Source: Bacteroides sp. (GTDB taxonomy: Bacteria; Bacteroidota; Bacteroidia; Bacteroidales; Bacteroidaceae). Taken from it: a DNA stretch of 64,000 nt. Both the position numbers and the translations under genes were made by a program. The stretch's first letter is position 1; every line of letters begins with the position of its first letter. Of the stretch, positions 8,560 through 16,996 are shown piece by piece. The notes beneath the pieces are model-generated. The model worked only from the letters and a program-made list of their open reading frames with translations. It did not search any database and was not told the DNA's origin. The DNA lies in assembly GCA_017992695.1 (NCBI GenBank), contig JAGOOC010000001.1:62001-126000 (forward strand). Direction: 5' to 3'.

Positions 8560-9731
8560 CAGTTCGTTTTGTTAGAAATAGAGGTATAATCTCTTCGACA
8601 CATCTCATAAGATAATTTCAACCAAATAAGCACACAAGGAAGTGCTTTCAAGGCATAAGGCTGTACAAATTCTGTACGCACATAGGTTGGAAACAGATCT
8701 GAAGGGGAGAAGCTGGTTAATATCATAGCGAAAGCTAGAAGTGCAACATCCCACTTAGAACGCTTCCACGGTACAGCAACATACCAGATAGCAACTCCAA
8801 TAAATGCAATAATATATGTACTTGATTCGCTTCCTGTACTAAACAAAACAACAAACAGCAATACTGATGCAAGAAGGGCATAGCGAAATGCTTCGTGCTT
8901 ATACTGTTTGATTCGTAAATAGGGCAGAGCAAATACAATCAGTCCGCTCAAAACAACCCAGCTATCAGAATAAGAGGTACAGTGCGAAACTCGACGAATC
9001 AACCCAAGAAAAGAGATGTTTTGAGCGATAGAAGCTAAGTTCTCGCCATTCTTGGATAAAAGACTTTGTAACCACTCAACATACTGAGAAAAAACAAATT
9101 CGGGACTGCTAATAAGCATCGGAGCGACAAGTAGGATAACAGCCCATAACAACAGCCAACCTACAAACTTAATCTTATGCTTGGAAAAGAAGAAAAACGC
9201 AAGCCCTACGATACCATAAAGCTTCACAAACGTACCGAGCATGATATAGAATGCCGCCCACATTTCTTTTTCTTTTTGGATACAATAGAAAGTAGCGACA
9301 ATCATGGCAGCAATGGCAATATTGAATTGTGCCATGAATAGTGCCGTTAAAAGTTCGTGTGCACAGAACCAATAGATGAATATCTGCTTCTGTTTAATCA
9401 AAGGAAGCTTGCGAATGGCGTAATAGAGTGAAAGTGAAAGTGCTATGAGCCAGAACAGTAATCCGACACGAGGTGGGAACAGTGCAAAAGGTGCAATGAC
9501 TAAACTAAATACGGGTCCGTAATGGTTCGTATCCCAATACTCGGGATAAGCTGAATAAAGCGAAGTCTGATCAATCATATGCCAAAAGACATACCTGAAA
9601 ATGAGAAAATTATTATTGACCTTTAAAAGAGCTGCAGTGATAGGCAAAAGAAGCCAAAGTCCGAATAATGTGCGATAATCAGAGAATAAAGGTTTTTGAA
9701 AAAATAAAAGAAACCGTTGTGTTTGTTTCAT
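8559..9731 (-). CDS. GT87-like (DUF2029) polyprenyl-sugar-dependent membrane glycosyltransferase
   Basis: A protein of about 390 residues with roughly nine or ten hydrophobic helices and a loop after the first one carrying the conserved WDTNHYGPVFSLVIAPFALF. This matches the GT87/DUF2029 group of GT-C membrane transferases, which take sugars from polyprenyl phosphate on the periplasmic side. The open frame extends to 9803, overlapping the previous gene by 50 bp; the ATG at 9731 lies after that stop at 9754, so I chose it. Placed between GtrB and GtrA, it is the natural acceptor-side enzyme: GtrB makes the lipid sugar, GtrA moves it, and this protein attaches it to the glycan. Confidence 0.75.
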   Translation of the reverse strand: MKQTQRFLLFFQKPLFSDYRTLFGLWLLLPITAALLKVNNNFLIFRYVFWHMIDQTSLYSAYPEYWDTNHYGPVFSLVIAPFALFPPRVGLLFWLIALSLSLYYAIRKLPLIKQKQIFIYWFCAHELLTALFMAQFNIAIAAMIVATFYCIQKEKEMWAAFYIMLGTFVKLYGIVGLAFFFFSKHKIKFVGWLLLWAVILLVAPMLISSPEFVFSQYVEWLQSLLSKNGENLASIAQNISFLGLIRRVSHCTSYSDSWVVLSGLIVFALPYLRIKQYKHEAFRYALLASVLLFVVLFSTGSESSTYIIAFIGVAIWYVAVPWKRSKWDVALLAFAMILTSFSPSDLFPTYVRTEFVQPYALKALPCVLIWLKLSYEMCRRDYTSISNKTN

Positions 9732-9753
9732 AATTAATATTGGAAAAAGATAA

Positions 9754-10722
9754 TTATTTGGGGTTCTTGACTTCATCCTCTTTATCGTACAAGAAAGTAT
9801 CAATATGATAAAGAGGACGATCTTTTACTTCGATGTATATTTTACCAATATACTTCCCTACCACACCGATAGCCAGCAGAATTACACTGCCAATAAACCA
9901 CATGGATAGCATCAAAGATGCCCATCCGGGAACGGTTAAGTGTTTACTGTAGGAATATATGACATAAACAATCATGAGCAGACTAACAAACATAAAAAAG
10001 AAACCTGCACCAATAATCAATGTGATGGGTTTGGTCGAAAAGGAGGTTATACCATCGATTGCTAAAGAGAGCATTTTACGTAGAGTGTATTTAGACTGAC
10101 CAGCCACTCGAGGACTTATTACGTCATCGACTGTTGTTGATTTATATCCGAGCAAAGGGATGATGCCACGCAGATATAGGTTGCGTTCTTTGAAGTGAGA
10201 CAGATGCTCCAGCGCACATCGACTCAGCAAACGAAAATCAGCATGGTTATAAATCGATTTGACGCCCAAGTGTTGCTGGAGTTTATAAAAGGTCAAAGCA
10301 GCATGTCTTTTAAAAAACGGATCGGCACTACGCGATATCTTTACACCATATACGATATCATAACCTTCAGCGTGGCGATCCACCATCTCTTCGACAGCAT
10401 TGAGATCGTCTTGCAAATCGGCATCTATCGTTATTACTGCATCACAGCGATCTTTCACAGACATCATGCCGGCCATAATAGCCTGTTGATGCCCCATGTT
10501 TGCTGACAGGTTGATACCACGCACGTAAGAATTGACGACAAAATGGTGAGTGATCAACTCCCAGGTATTATCGCTACTCCCATCATTCACAAACAAGACA
10601 AAGCTATCTTGCGAAACTTTCTGTTTCTCAATCAAATCATTCATTAGGGTTGTAAGCCGTTCAATCGACAGAGGTAGTACCTCAGACTCGTTGTAACACG
10701 GGCAGATAATTGCTAATTTCAT
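9754..10722 (-). CDS. GtrB-like polyprenyl-phosphate glycosyltransferase (GT2)
   Basis: A 322-residue dolichol-phosphate-mannose-synthase-type enzyme. The catalytic domain shows AIICPCYNESEVL at the start, FVNDGSSDNT near 45-54, TIDADLQDD near 98-106 with the DAD metal site, and ADFRLLSR near 160. Two membrane helices follow at about residues 232-255 and 268-290, and KDRPLY is near the end. This is the layout of GtrB and ArnC, which load a hexose or modified sugar onto undecaprenyl phosphate on the cytoplasmic side. Its ATG overlaps the deacetylase stop by 4 bp. It forms a module with the GT87-like and GtrA genes downstream. Confidence 0.88.
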   Translation of the reverse strand: MKLAIICPCYNESEVLPLSIERLTTLMNDLIEKQKVSQDSFVLFVNDGSSDNTWELITHHFVVNSYVRGINLSANMGHQQAIMAGMMSVKDRCDAVITIDADLQDDLNAVEEMVDRHAEGYDIVYGVKISRSADPFFKRHAALTFYKLQQHLGVKSIYNHADFRLLSRCALEHLSHFKERNLYLRGIIPLLGYKSTTVDDVISPRVAGQSKYTLRKMLSLAIDGITSFSTKPITLIIGAGFFFMFVSLLMIVYVIYSYSKHLTVPGWASLMLSMWFIGSVILLAIGVVGKYIGKIYIEVKDRPLYHIDTFLYDKEDEVKNPK

Positions 10723-11519
10723 TCTCTTACTCCACTTAGTTCTTGTTTCTTAATAGCTGTAAACTCGGAAAAAGTGATGAATTTCTTGCCGCGTTGCTTG
10801 AAATAATGCACAAAATCATTCAACCGTTTGACCATACCTTGGCCCGAATGGTTGCGAATGATAAAAGGTATTTTCAGTTCAGGATGATTATTCAACGGAT
10901 AGAACTCCCAAGGATGAAAATAAACCGTAAGATAACCATCGTGTTTTAGTGTATAAGAGCATAGCCGACGATAAACCGATGCAGGAAGGTTATGACAGGA
11001 GAGCCAAAACAAAGGAAATCGCAAGAGAGGTGTAACTGACGCCGGGATCTGAAGCACTTGCTCTTTCATGAAACAAGTGCGTGGAGCCGTCAAATGCATG
11101 TAGCGCCCAGGAATAAACGTAGGATTAAGTGATGAGTTATATTCATACCCAGCTTTACGTATTTCTAATTCGGGTACGGGCATCATGCGGGCCTGACGAT
11201 AACCACGAATCTGAACACCAGAAAGTTCTTCTAATTTTTCTTTCGATTTTTTTAAGTCACCCACTTCAAACGTCCAGTGGTAGAAGCCATGAGAGGCCAG
11301 TTCATGACCTTCGTCCAGAATGCGCTTAAGAATCTCTGGTGCGTGGATGGCAAAATTAGCCGTACAGAAAAATGTGGCTTTTATGTCATTGCACTGCAAA
11401 CAGTCTAATATTTGGTGAGTACCATATACAGAGATGCGTATCTGCTCCTCCAAAGAGATTTGAACTCGATGCTCCTTAGGAACGTCAAATTCTTCGATAT
11501 CAAAACTTAATAAAATCAT
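10719..11519 (-). CDS. Polysaccharide deacetylase (NodB/CE4 superfamily)
   Basis: A 266-residue protein with SFDIEEFD at residues 5-12 (the metal and base motif, DDG replaced by a DIE form), KATFFCTANF near 47-56, and HELASHGFYHW at 72-82, supplying the two histidines of the HxxxSH zinc motif. This matches the cytoplasmic, DUF3473-like subgroup found in surface-polysaccharide clusters. It would remove an acetyl group from an N-acetylated sugar in a lipid-linked glycan. It has no signal peptide. It is the first gene of the operon with GtrB-like, GT87-like and GtrA genes, which suggests it acts on the same lipid-linked sugar. Confidence 0.82.
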   Translation of the reverse strand: MILLSFDIEEFDVPKEHRVQISLEEQIRISVYGTHQILDCLQCNDIKATFFCTANFAIHAPEILKRILDEGHELASHGFYHWTFEVGDLKKSKEKLEELSGVQIRGYRQARMMPVPELEIRKAGYEYNSSLNPTFIPGRYMHLTAPRTCFMKEQVLQIPASVTPLLRFPLFWLSCHNLPASVYRRLCSYTLKHDGYLTVYFHPWEFYPLNNHPELKIPFIIRNHSGQGMVKRLNDFVHYFKQRGKKFITFSEFTAIKKQELSGVRE

Positions 11520-11587
11520 CTTACGCGGTATTTAACTTATTCCCAACTCGCTATAATAGGCTAAAAGAATTACATAATAGGCTGCGA

Positions 11588-11631
11588 AATTAGCAATAAA
11601 AAGGTAATTCTTTACTCTTTTATTGCTAATT
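11588..11631. repeat. 14 bp perfect inverted repeat in a divergent promoter region
   Basis: AATTAGCAATAAAA at 11588-11601 is matched by its exact complement at 11618-11631, with 16 bp between. It lies between a minus-strand -7-like box (TAATTTCG, 11592-11585) and the plus-strand -7 box at 11637-11644. It could be an operator for both directions or an RNA hairpin. It is too small to be an invertible promoter. Confidence 0.6.
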
Positions 11632-11636
11632 CTTCT

Positions 11637-11644
11637 TATATTTG
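11637..11644 (+). promoter_or_regulatory. Promoter -7 box for the GT4 gene at 11671
   Basis: TATATTTG followed by C, 26 bp before the ATG, fits the Bacteroides -7 box. No upstream TTTG is seen at the usual distance. The inverted repeat at 11588-11631 ends 5 bp upstream. Confidence 0.55.
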
Positions 11645-11670
11645 CCTGAAAGATATAATTATAGCTATTC

Positions 11671-12810
11671 ATGAAAATAGGATTTGATGCTAAGAGAGCC
11701 GTTCAAAATCGGACAGGATTGGGAAATTACAGTCGGTTTGTGATTGAAATATTAACGACATATGCCAATAACCATGAATATGTACTGTATGCGCCTAAGT
11801 GCAAAAAAGACAATTTACTAGGACAGTTATCTGAGAAAGTAGAGTTACACTATCCGGTCTCTCTCTTCTGGAAAAAGTTCAGCGGAATATGGCGTGTTTG
11901 GGGGGTAACGAATGACATAAGACGAACTAATCTACAACTGTATCATGGGTTAAGTAACGAGTTACCGATCAATATTCATCAAGCTAAAAAATGCAAAAGT
12001 ATTGTTACAATACATGATCTCATTTTTTTGAGATATCCAGCATATTATCGGTTTATTGACCGACAGATTTATACTTATAAGTTTCGTAGTGCCTGCCTAA
12101 AGGCCAATCGTATTATTGCAATAAGCGAATGTACTAAAAGAGACATTATGCACTTTTTCGGTATTCAAGGCGAAAAAATAGACATTGTATACCAAGGCTG
12201 TGACAAGCAGTTCAAAAAGACTGCTACTGATGAGATGAAAGAATTTATCCGAGAGAAGTATCAACTTCCTAAACAGTATCTACTTTATGTGGGAAGCATA
12301 GAAGAGCGGAAAAACTTACTACTACTGGCCAAAGCATTAAAGCATATAGAGCAGCCGATTCAAGTCATAGCCATTGGGAAGCGAACGCCTTACATCGAAA
12401 AAGTAGAAAGCTATCTAAAGGATAATCAGTTAGAAGAGCAAATGCGTTTTTTTAACAATATCCCTTTCAACGAACTCCCGGCTTTTTATCAAATGGCAAC
12501 GACATTTGTTTATCCTTCTTTTTTCGAGGGTTTTGGTATTCCTTTGCTCGAAGCATTGTATAGTGGAACTCCAGCCATTGGCGCCACCGGCTCTTGCCTC
12601 GAAGAGGCAGGAGGTCCGCACTCCCTCTATGTAAACCCGGAAAATGAATTAGAGCTAGCTGAGGCTATTAATCAAACACTTACCAATCAAGATCTTAGAC
12701 AAAAAATGATTACAGAAGGGAAAAAGTATGCAGCCCTCTTTGAAGAACCAAAGTTAGCTGCAAACTTACTCAGCGTGTATAATAAAACGCTAAGCGACAA
12801 CGCTAATTAA
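11671..12810 (+). CDS. GT4-family glycosyltransferase (mannosyltransferase-like)
   Basis: A 379-residue GT-B enzyme. MKIGFDAKRAVQNRTGLGNYS has the glycine-rich acceptor-side loop shared with WbdA/MtfB-type mannosyltransferases. SIVTIHDLIFL near residue 110, LLYVGSIEERKNL near 205 and FFEGFGIPLLEAL near 283 are the standard family blocks, the last giving the EX7E motif. It is probably cytoplasmic and GDP-mannose-dependent by analogy only. It is a single plus-strand gene whose end overlaps the convergent phosphotransferase gene by 8 bp. Expression may share a control region with the divergent deacetylase operon. Confidence 0.87.
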   Translation: MKIGFDAKRAVQNRTGLGNYSRFVIEILTTYANNHEYVLYAPKCKKDNLLGQLSEKVELHYPVSLFWKKFSGIWRVWGVTNDIRRTNLQLYHGLSNELPINIHQAKKCKSIVTIHDLIFLRYPAYYRFIDRQIYTYKFRSACLKANRIIAISECTKRDIMHFFGIQGEKIDIVYQGCDKQFKKTATDEMKEFIREKYQLPKQYLLYVGSIEERKNLLLLAKALKHIEQPIQVIAIGKRTPYIEKVESYLKDNQLEEQMRFFNNIPFNELPAFYQMATTFVYPSFFEGFGIPLLEALYSGTPAIGATGSCLEEAGGPHSLYVNPENELELAEAINQTLTNQDLRQKMITEGKKYAALFEEPKLAANLLSVYNKTLSDNAN

Positions 12811-14755
12811 CAACTAAACGATTCTCTTCCATGCGCTGCATGTATTGTTGAATTAGTGCCTTCAGCTCAAGCTCCATCGCTACTTGCTCAGGGACACTGT
12901 CTTTTAGATTGGTTTTGAGAAACTTATCATTCACAAAGTCATATATTGCGATGGTTTTACTTCCATCAAACTGCATAAAATAATTCCCTTTTACAAACTG
13001 GTACACCCCGTTGGTGTAGCTTACTGCATACCGCTTATCGACAGGAGAATGAACGAGATCGTTCCCAAAAGCAACATAAGGTTTTTCATAACCGAGATAT
13101 CCCAGCACAGTAGGCATAATATCGGTTTGCTGGGCGATAGAGTTCACATGCCCTACCAAATCCCCATTTGGGGTATAGAATATAATCGGCACAGAATATA
13201 CGCCTAACTCTGTTTGATACTCCGGATGATCGGTCTGGTTAGTATGATCGGCGGTAATAACAAACAATGTATTATTGAACCAAGGTTCTTTAGACACTTT
13301 CTCAAAAAAGAGTCGCAACGCATTATCGGTATAACGAACACATTTGTGTATTGCTAAAGGACCATCAGCAAAGACTCCCTTATAACGTTCAGGGATCACG
13401 TAAGGGTGATGTGAACTGGCGCTAAATAGCCCAACAGAAAAAGGCTGTGGGAAGGTAGATAGCTTATCGGCCATAAATTGAAAGAATTCTTCGTCCCAAA
13501 TAGACCAACGCCCATCAAAATCAGCATCGTTATTATATTCCGTGCGTCCGAAATAATCGGTATAACCAACCGTACGCGCATAGGCCTCAAAGCCCATAGA
13601 ACCATTTTGTGCACCATGAAAAAATGCGGTATAATATCCTTCTTTTTTTAGTTCACTACCTATACTCGACAAGTTGTTAAGAGATGCCGGAGTCAGGAAG
13701 AAAGATTCCAGAAACTTAGGTATTCCGGATAAAATAGATGGCATACCATCGATGCTACTGCGTCCGTTGGAAAATGAATATTCAAACGTCAGACTCTGAT
13801 GAATCAAGGAGTCAAGGAAAGGGGTATATCCTTTGTATTGGCCGTTCTCCAACTCTTTATTAAGCTCACCAATATACTCTTTACCAAAACTCTCCATGAT
13901 TAGCACTACTACATTCATCTTACGAAGTTTTGCATTATCAGCAGGTTGATGAACCGGAGTATAGATATGTTCCAATTCAACAGCATCAGCAAAATAATGG
14001 GGATTAGTAAAAGGTTTTTTACCAATCGTCCGGAATATAGAAAAAGGGGTATTCAGTACAATCGCAGTTTCAATGGGTCGATTCACATATTGATTGGCAT
14101 TACTAACTGTAATAGGACGCACAGCATAACCTATTCCTCCACGCATACCAAAGATGCAAAACGGCACAACAGCAGCCAAAACAGCCGTACGACTAAAATA
14201 GTAAATCCACAGATTCTCACTAGAAGAGCTAATTGGCTTGCGGTAAAGCTTATATAAACAAAAAATCAACAATACGGCAAGTAGAACGAGGTACCAGTTA
14301 TGTAAAAGTTCAATGCCAATAATATTTTCTAAGTTATCCTCATGCTTAAATTGACTGAAGACTGAAGCCGTAGTGCGCCGATTAGTGTACTGAAAATAGA
14401 CCGTATCCATCAAATTCATCGCAATTGCCACTGTATTGGTTGCTATAAACAGACCCTTCATCACTTTCTGATAAGTGGATTGCTCTTTATAATGCAAAGG
14501 AAACAACATCAACAGTATATAAAGTGCATTCGTATAAAGAATAGCTGAAGTATCAAACATCACCCCCCCATTAAACATTTCGAACAAATGAGAGGCATTT
14601 AGGTCGGGGTAATAAGAGAGATTAACCAACAAAAAAACAATACGACAAATGAAGAAGCAAATATAAATTAAAGATAAATTACATATTGTAGAAATAAACG
14701 CTGAAAACATCAACCCTAATTGCTTTTTTATCCTATCTTTTCTACTCTTAACCAT
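12803..14755 (-). CDS. LtaS-family membrane phosphotransferase (alkaline phosphatase/sulfatase fold)
   Basis: A protein of about 650 residues with five hydrophobic helices in the first 220 residues, then a large outer domain. The domain starts with NVVVLIMESFGKEYIG, whose glutamate is a metal ligand, followed by SNGRSSIDGMPSILSG, whose first Ser of RSS is the likely nucleophile. Near the end of the domain are FVITADHTNQTD and VPIIFYTP. This is the lipoteichoic-acid-synthase / OpgB layout, which moves phosphoglycerol or phosphoethanolamine from a phospholipid. Bacteroides make no lipoteichoic acid, so decoration of LOS or another envelope glycan is likely. The frame extends to 14899, but a -7 box at 14802-14795 favours the ATG at 14755. 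Confidence 0.82.
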   Translation of the reverse strand: MVKSRKDRIKKQLGLMFSAFISTICNLSLIYICFFICRIVFLLVNLSYYPDLNASHLFEMFNGGVMFDTSAILYTNALYILLMLFPLHYKEQSTYQKVMKGLFIATNTVAIAMNLMDTVYFQYTNRRTTASVFSQFKHEDNLENIIGIELLHNWYLVLLAVLLIFCLYKLYRKPISSSSENLWIYYFSRTAVLAAVVPFCIFGMRGGIGYAVRPITVSNANQYVNRPIETAIVLNTPFSIFRTIGKKPFTNPHYFADAVELEHIYTPVHQPADNAKLRKMNVVVLIMESFGKEYIGELNKELENGQYKGYTPFLDSLIHQSLTFEYSFSNGRSSIDGMPSILSGIPKFLESFFLTPASLNNLSSIGSELKKEGYYTAFFHGAQNGSMGFEAYARTVGYTDYFGRTEYNNDADFDGRWSIWDEEFFQFMADKLSTFPQPFSVGLFSASSHHPYVIPERYKGVFADGPLAIHKCVRYTDNALRLFFEKVSKEPWFNNTLFVITADHTNQTDHPEYQTELGVYSVPIIFYTPNGDLVGHVNSIAQQTDIMPTVLGYLGYEKPYVAFGNDLVHSPVDKRYAVSYTNGVYQFVKGNYFMQFDGSKTIAIYDFVNDKFLKTNLKDSVPEQVAMELELKALIQQYMQRMEENRLVVN

Positions 14756-15136
14756 AACTATGACTTTAATTTTTATCTTAACAATAATTTCCTGCAAAAT
14801 TACTAAATAAAAAGATAACAGTAATAGAACCAATCTTCTTTCTATCAAAACCGGATTGCTATTTATGATTTTATACATGATTTCATTTATAATTATCATA
14901 AAATTAAGAATATAAAAACTAGCTTAGTCAAGTATAAGTACACCGGACTTCTCTTTTTTCCTTTTTCCTTTGAATATACACATAAATACACTAACTTTAA
15001 ACGCTTAAGATCACGTGCATTCTTTCACAATTAGCATTTTGCATTTGAAAGACATTAACTTTCGAGAGTTTCGATGAATGAATGGGTGAGTTTTTTTATT
15101 GAACACGCTTATAAACCGCTAAATAGACTAATGTGT
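14756..15136. other. AT-rich divergent intergenic region
   Basis: This 381 bp gap holds the minus-strand -7 box at 14795-14802 and a weak plus-strand -7-like box, TAACTTTC, at 15056-15063. A longer start for the plus-strand gene at 15074 is possible but would leave almost no leader. I see no RNA gene, repeat or further ORF in it. Confidence 0.5.
14795..14802 (-). promoter_or_regulatory. Promoter -7 box for the LtaS-family gene
   Basis: On the minus strand TAATTTTG followed by C, 40 bp before the ATG at 14755. It rules against translation from the longer frame upstream. No TTTG upstream box is evident. Confidence 0.55.
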
Positions 15137-15961
15137 ATGAAGAAAGTTTTAATTTCATATGGAGACCACAACTACGAAGAGTCTCTTGAACGAATAAAAA
15201 GAGAAGCAACCTCGCTTGGTATTTTCGATGAAATATTTTTATATACGGATAAAATGTTACCTGCCAATTTTAGCTCTTACACAAAGCAATACAGTAGAGG
15301 GGGGGGGTATTGGTTGTGGAAACCTTGGATTATTCACCATACGCTAGAAAAGCTTGACGAGGGAGACATAGTAGTTTATGTAGATGCAGGATGTACCTTA
15401 TTAAAGCATAAAGATTGGGAGTATTACTTCAATCAACTTAAACAGAAAGAGGCAGTCTTCTTCATTGCTACTGGAAAGAATAAAAAATGGTGCAAACAGG
15501 CAGTGTTTAATTACTTCAATCCTCATAATCATCTCTGGAAGTTTGCCAATCAAATACAGGCAACCTTTTTAATTATCAAGAAAACAACAAGTAACAATGT
15601 TATAAATCACTGGAATGAATTAGCCAGAAAGCGAGCTGACTTATTTATTGATGTTCCCAAAGATGAGGTTAAGAAAGAAGCCAATGCATTCAAAGAACAC
15701 CGACATGATCAGTCCGTATTAACAGGATGTATTTGTTTTTCGAAATCATTAAACAATTATTGCTTTCTATCCGAAAAAATGGAGAAAAGATATCGAAATG
15801 GGCAAGCAGTTTTAGCATCTCGAATTTCATCAGATGTAGCACGTGGAGTAACAATCGCCACTACTCCTTTAAGTAGACTGAGAACTTTTTTCAATATAGT
15901 GTTTATCCACCCTCTTCGCATTGCAAAAACAAAAATATTATTTCGATTAAGCAGATTTTAA
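15137..15961 (+). CDS. Putative glycosyltransferase with an in-frame G9 run
   Basis: A 274-residue protein that I recognise only as a family seen in surface-polysaccharide clusters. KKVLISYGDHNYEES opens it. GGGYWLWKPWII follows at residues 55-66, then DIVVYVDAGC near 75-84, an aspartate motif like those of nucleotide-sugar transferases. EHRHDQSVLT lies near residue 195. The fold is probably GT-A, but substrate and reaction are unknown. The frame extends to 15074; I prefer the ATG at 15137 because KKVLISYG matches the family start. Codons 55-57 are GGG GGG GGG, making nine G in a row (15299-15307). Gain or loss of one G brings a stop within about 20 codons, so the gene may switch on and off. 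In this sequence it is on. Confidence 0.7.
   Translation: MKKVLISYGDHNYEESLERIKREATSLGIFDEIFLYTDKMLPANFSSYTKQYSRGGGYWLWKPWIIHHTLEKLDEGDIVVYVDAGCTLLKHKDWEYYFNQLKQKEAVFFIATGKNKKWCKQAVFNYFNPHNHLWKFANQIQATFLIIKKTTSNNVINHWNELARKRADLFIDVPKDEVKKEANAFKEHRHDQSVLTGCICFSKSLNNYCFLSEKMEKRYRNGQAVLASRISSDVARGVTIATTPLSRLRTFFNIVFIHPLRIAKTKILFRLSRF
15299..15307 (+). repeat. Poly-G (G9) tract inside a coding sequence
   Basis: Nine consecutive G lie in an AT-rich gene, encoding Gly55-Gly57. With eight G the frame ends at the TAG at 15345-15347; with ten it ends at the TGA at 15354-15356. Such tracts change length by slipped-strand mispairing in other bacteria. Confidence 0.9.
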
Positions 15962-16061
15962 GAATTGCTGTATCCTGCTAGGTTATTTTACTCCTGGTCA
16001 ATTGCATGAAAAAAAGACAAGAGAACTTTATAGATGTTATTTAATTCAAAAACTAAATGTT

Positions 16062-16811
16062 ATGAGAAAAATCACTTTTTTTTATCTGACGAGTATTCTC
16101 GTCTTATTATCATCGTGCTATAATAACATTATAGAAGACTCATTGAGTGTTGAGTCTGAGAATCATGTTAAAGAAGTCAATCTTGAAACGCAGCAATCAT
16201 ATTGTTTTTTCTATAATGGAGAAAAATATGAAAGTGACTATCAAATAAATGATTCCACAACAGTTATATTTTTCGACAACAAGGTTAATGATATATGGAA
16301 TACGCTAAAAAACAAAATTAATTTAGCGGTATTCATTCACGATAACAGGGATATAGAGTATTTCGACAACGATACAATCCTACGAAAAAAACTAACAAAA
16401 TCAAAGACACAGACTAGGATTAATTTTGAGCAGGGTTATGTGTTAAATCAAGCCTACCTACAGTATTGGAAAGACTCTGATTTTAAAGGAACATCGTGGA
16501 ATCACACTCTTAATTCGCAAAATGGTTGGAGCACTGCAGTAAGTAGCTTTATTGGGACAGGATTAAACGACAGAATTTCCTCATATAAATTGATTGCCAA
16601 TTACTCAATAGTAGATTTCCCAACTAAATATTCAAGTATTATCGCGACTTTCTATGAAAATACAAATTATTTAGGATATTCGTTTTCTGCCAATGTAAGT
16701 GGTGTAAAGACAGAAGACATCAAAGCAAGTTTAAAAAACATTTTTATGCCAAATGGCAAAAATTGGAACGACGTGATCAGCTCGTTAAGATTTGAGAGAA
16801 TTGAACACTAA
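16062..16811 (+). CDS. Lipoprotein with a two-motif beta-gamma-crystallin domain
   Basis: A 249-residue protein from the ATG at 16062. A lipoprotein signal ends in LSSC with the lipid-bearing Cys at residue 19. Residues 20-120 are unrecognised. Two Greek-key motifs follow. The first has YWKDSDFKG at 135-143 and NDRISS at 169-174; the second has FYENTNYLG at 197-205 and NDVISS at 236-241. These match the (Y/F)xxxx(Y/F)xG and (N/D)(N/D)xx(S/T)S signatures of beta-gamma-crystallins, the second supplying calcium ligands, so one domain with two calcium sites is likely. The frame extends to 16002, but the signal peptide fixes the start. It lies 100 bp after the G9 gene and may share its transcript. 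It is exported and its partner is unknown. Confidence 0.75.
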   Translation: MRKITFFYLTSILVLLSSCYNNIIEDSLSVESENHVKEVNLETQQSYCFFYNGEKYESDYQINDSTTVIFFDNKVNDIWNTLKNKINLAVFIHDNRDIEYFDNDTILRKKLTKSKTQTRINFEQGYVLNQAYLQYWKDSDFKGTSWNHTLNSQNGWSTAVSSFIGTGLNDRISSYKLIANYSIVDFPTKYSSIIATFYENTNYLGYSFSANVSGVKTEDIKASLKNIFMPNGKNWNDVISSLRFERIEH

Positions 16812-16996
16812 CAAAGCTAATCACCACAGAGACAACTTTTCTTGACATTTCATAAGTTCTTTTGTCTTTTCATTTATTAGATCGAAAAATTCTATCTTAT
16901 ATACTTTATGGTAAAAATTGGATTCAAAGGAAAAATTCAATATGCTATAGATAAGCACTGCTAATTTATCTTATCCATTCAATGGGTTCAAGGATG

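Noticed and set aside
11588..11631. Inverted repeat as a phase-variable invertible promoter
   Set aside because: Only 16 bp lie between the arms, too short to carry a promoter, and no site-specific recombinase gene is nearby.
16812..16996. Possible terminator hairpin after the crystallin-domain gene (AGACAA with TTGTCT around 16831-16866)
   Set aside because: Only six paired bases with a large, poorly matched inner region; not convincing.
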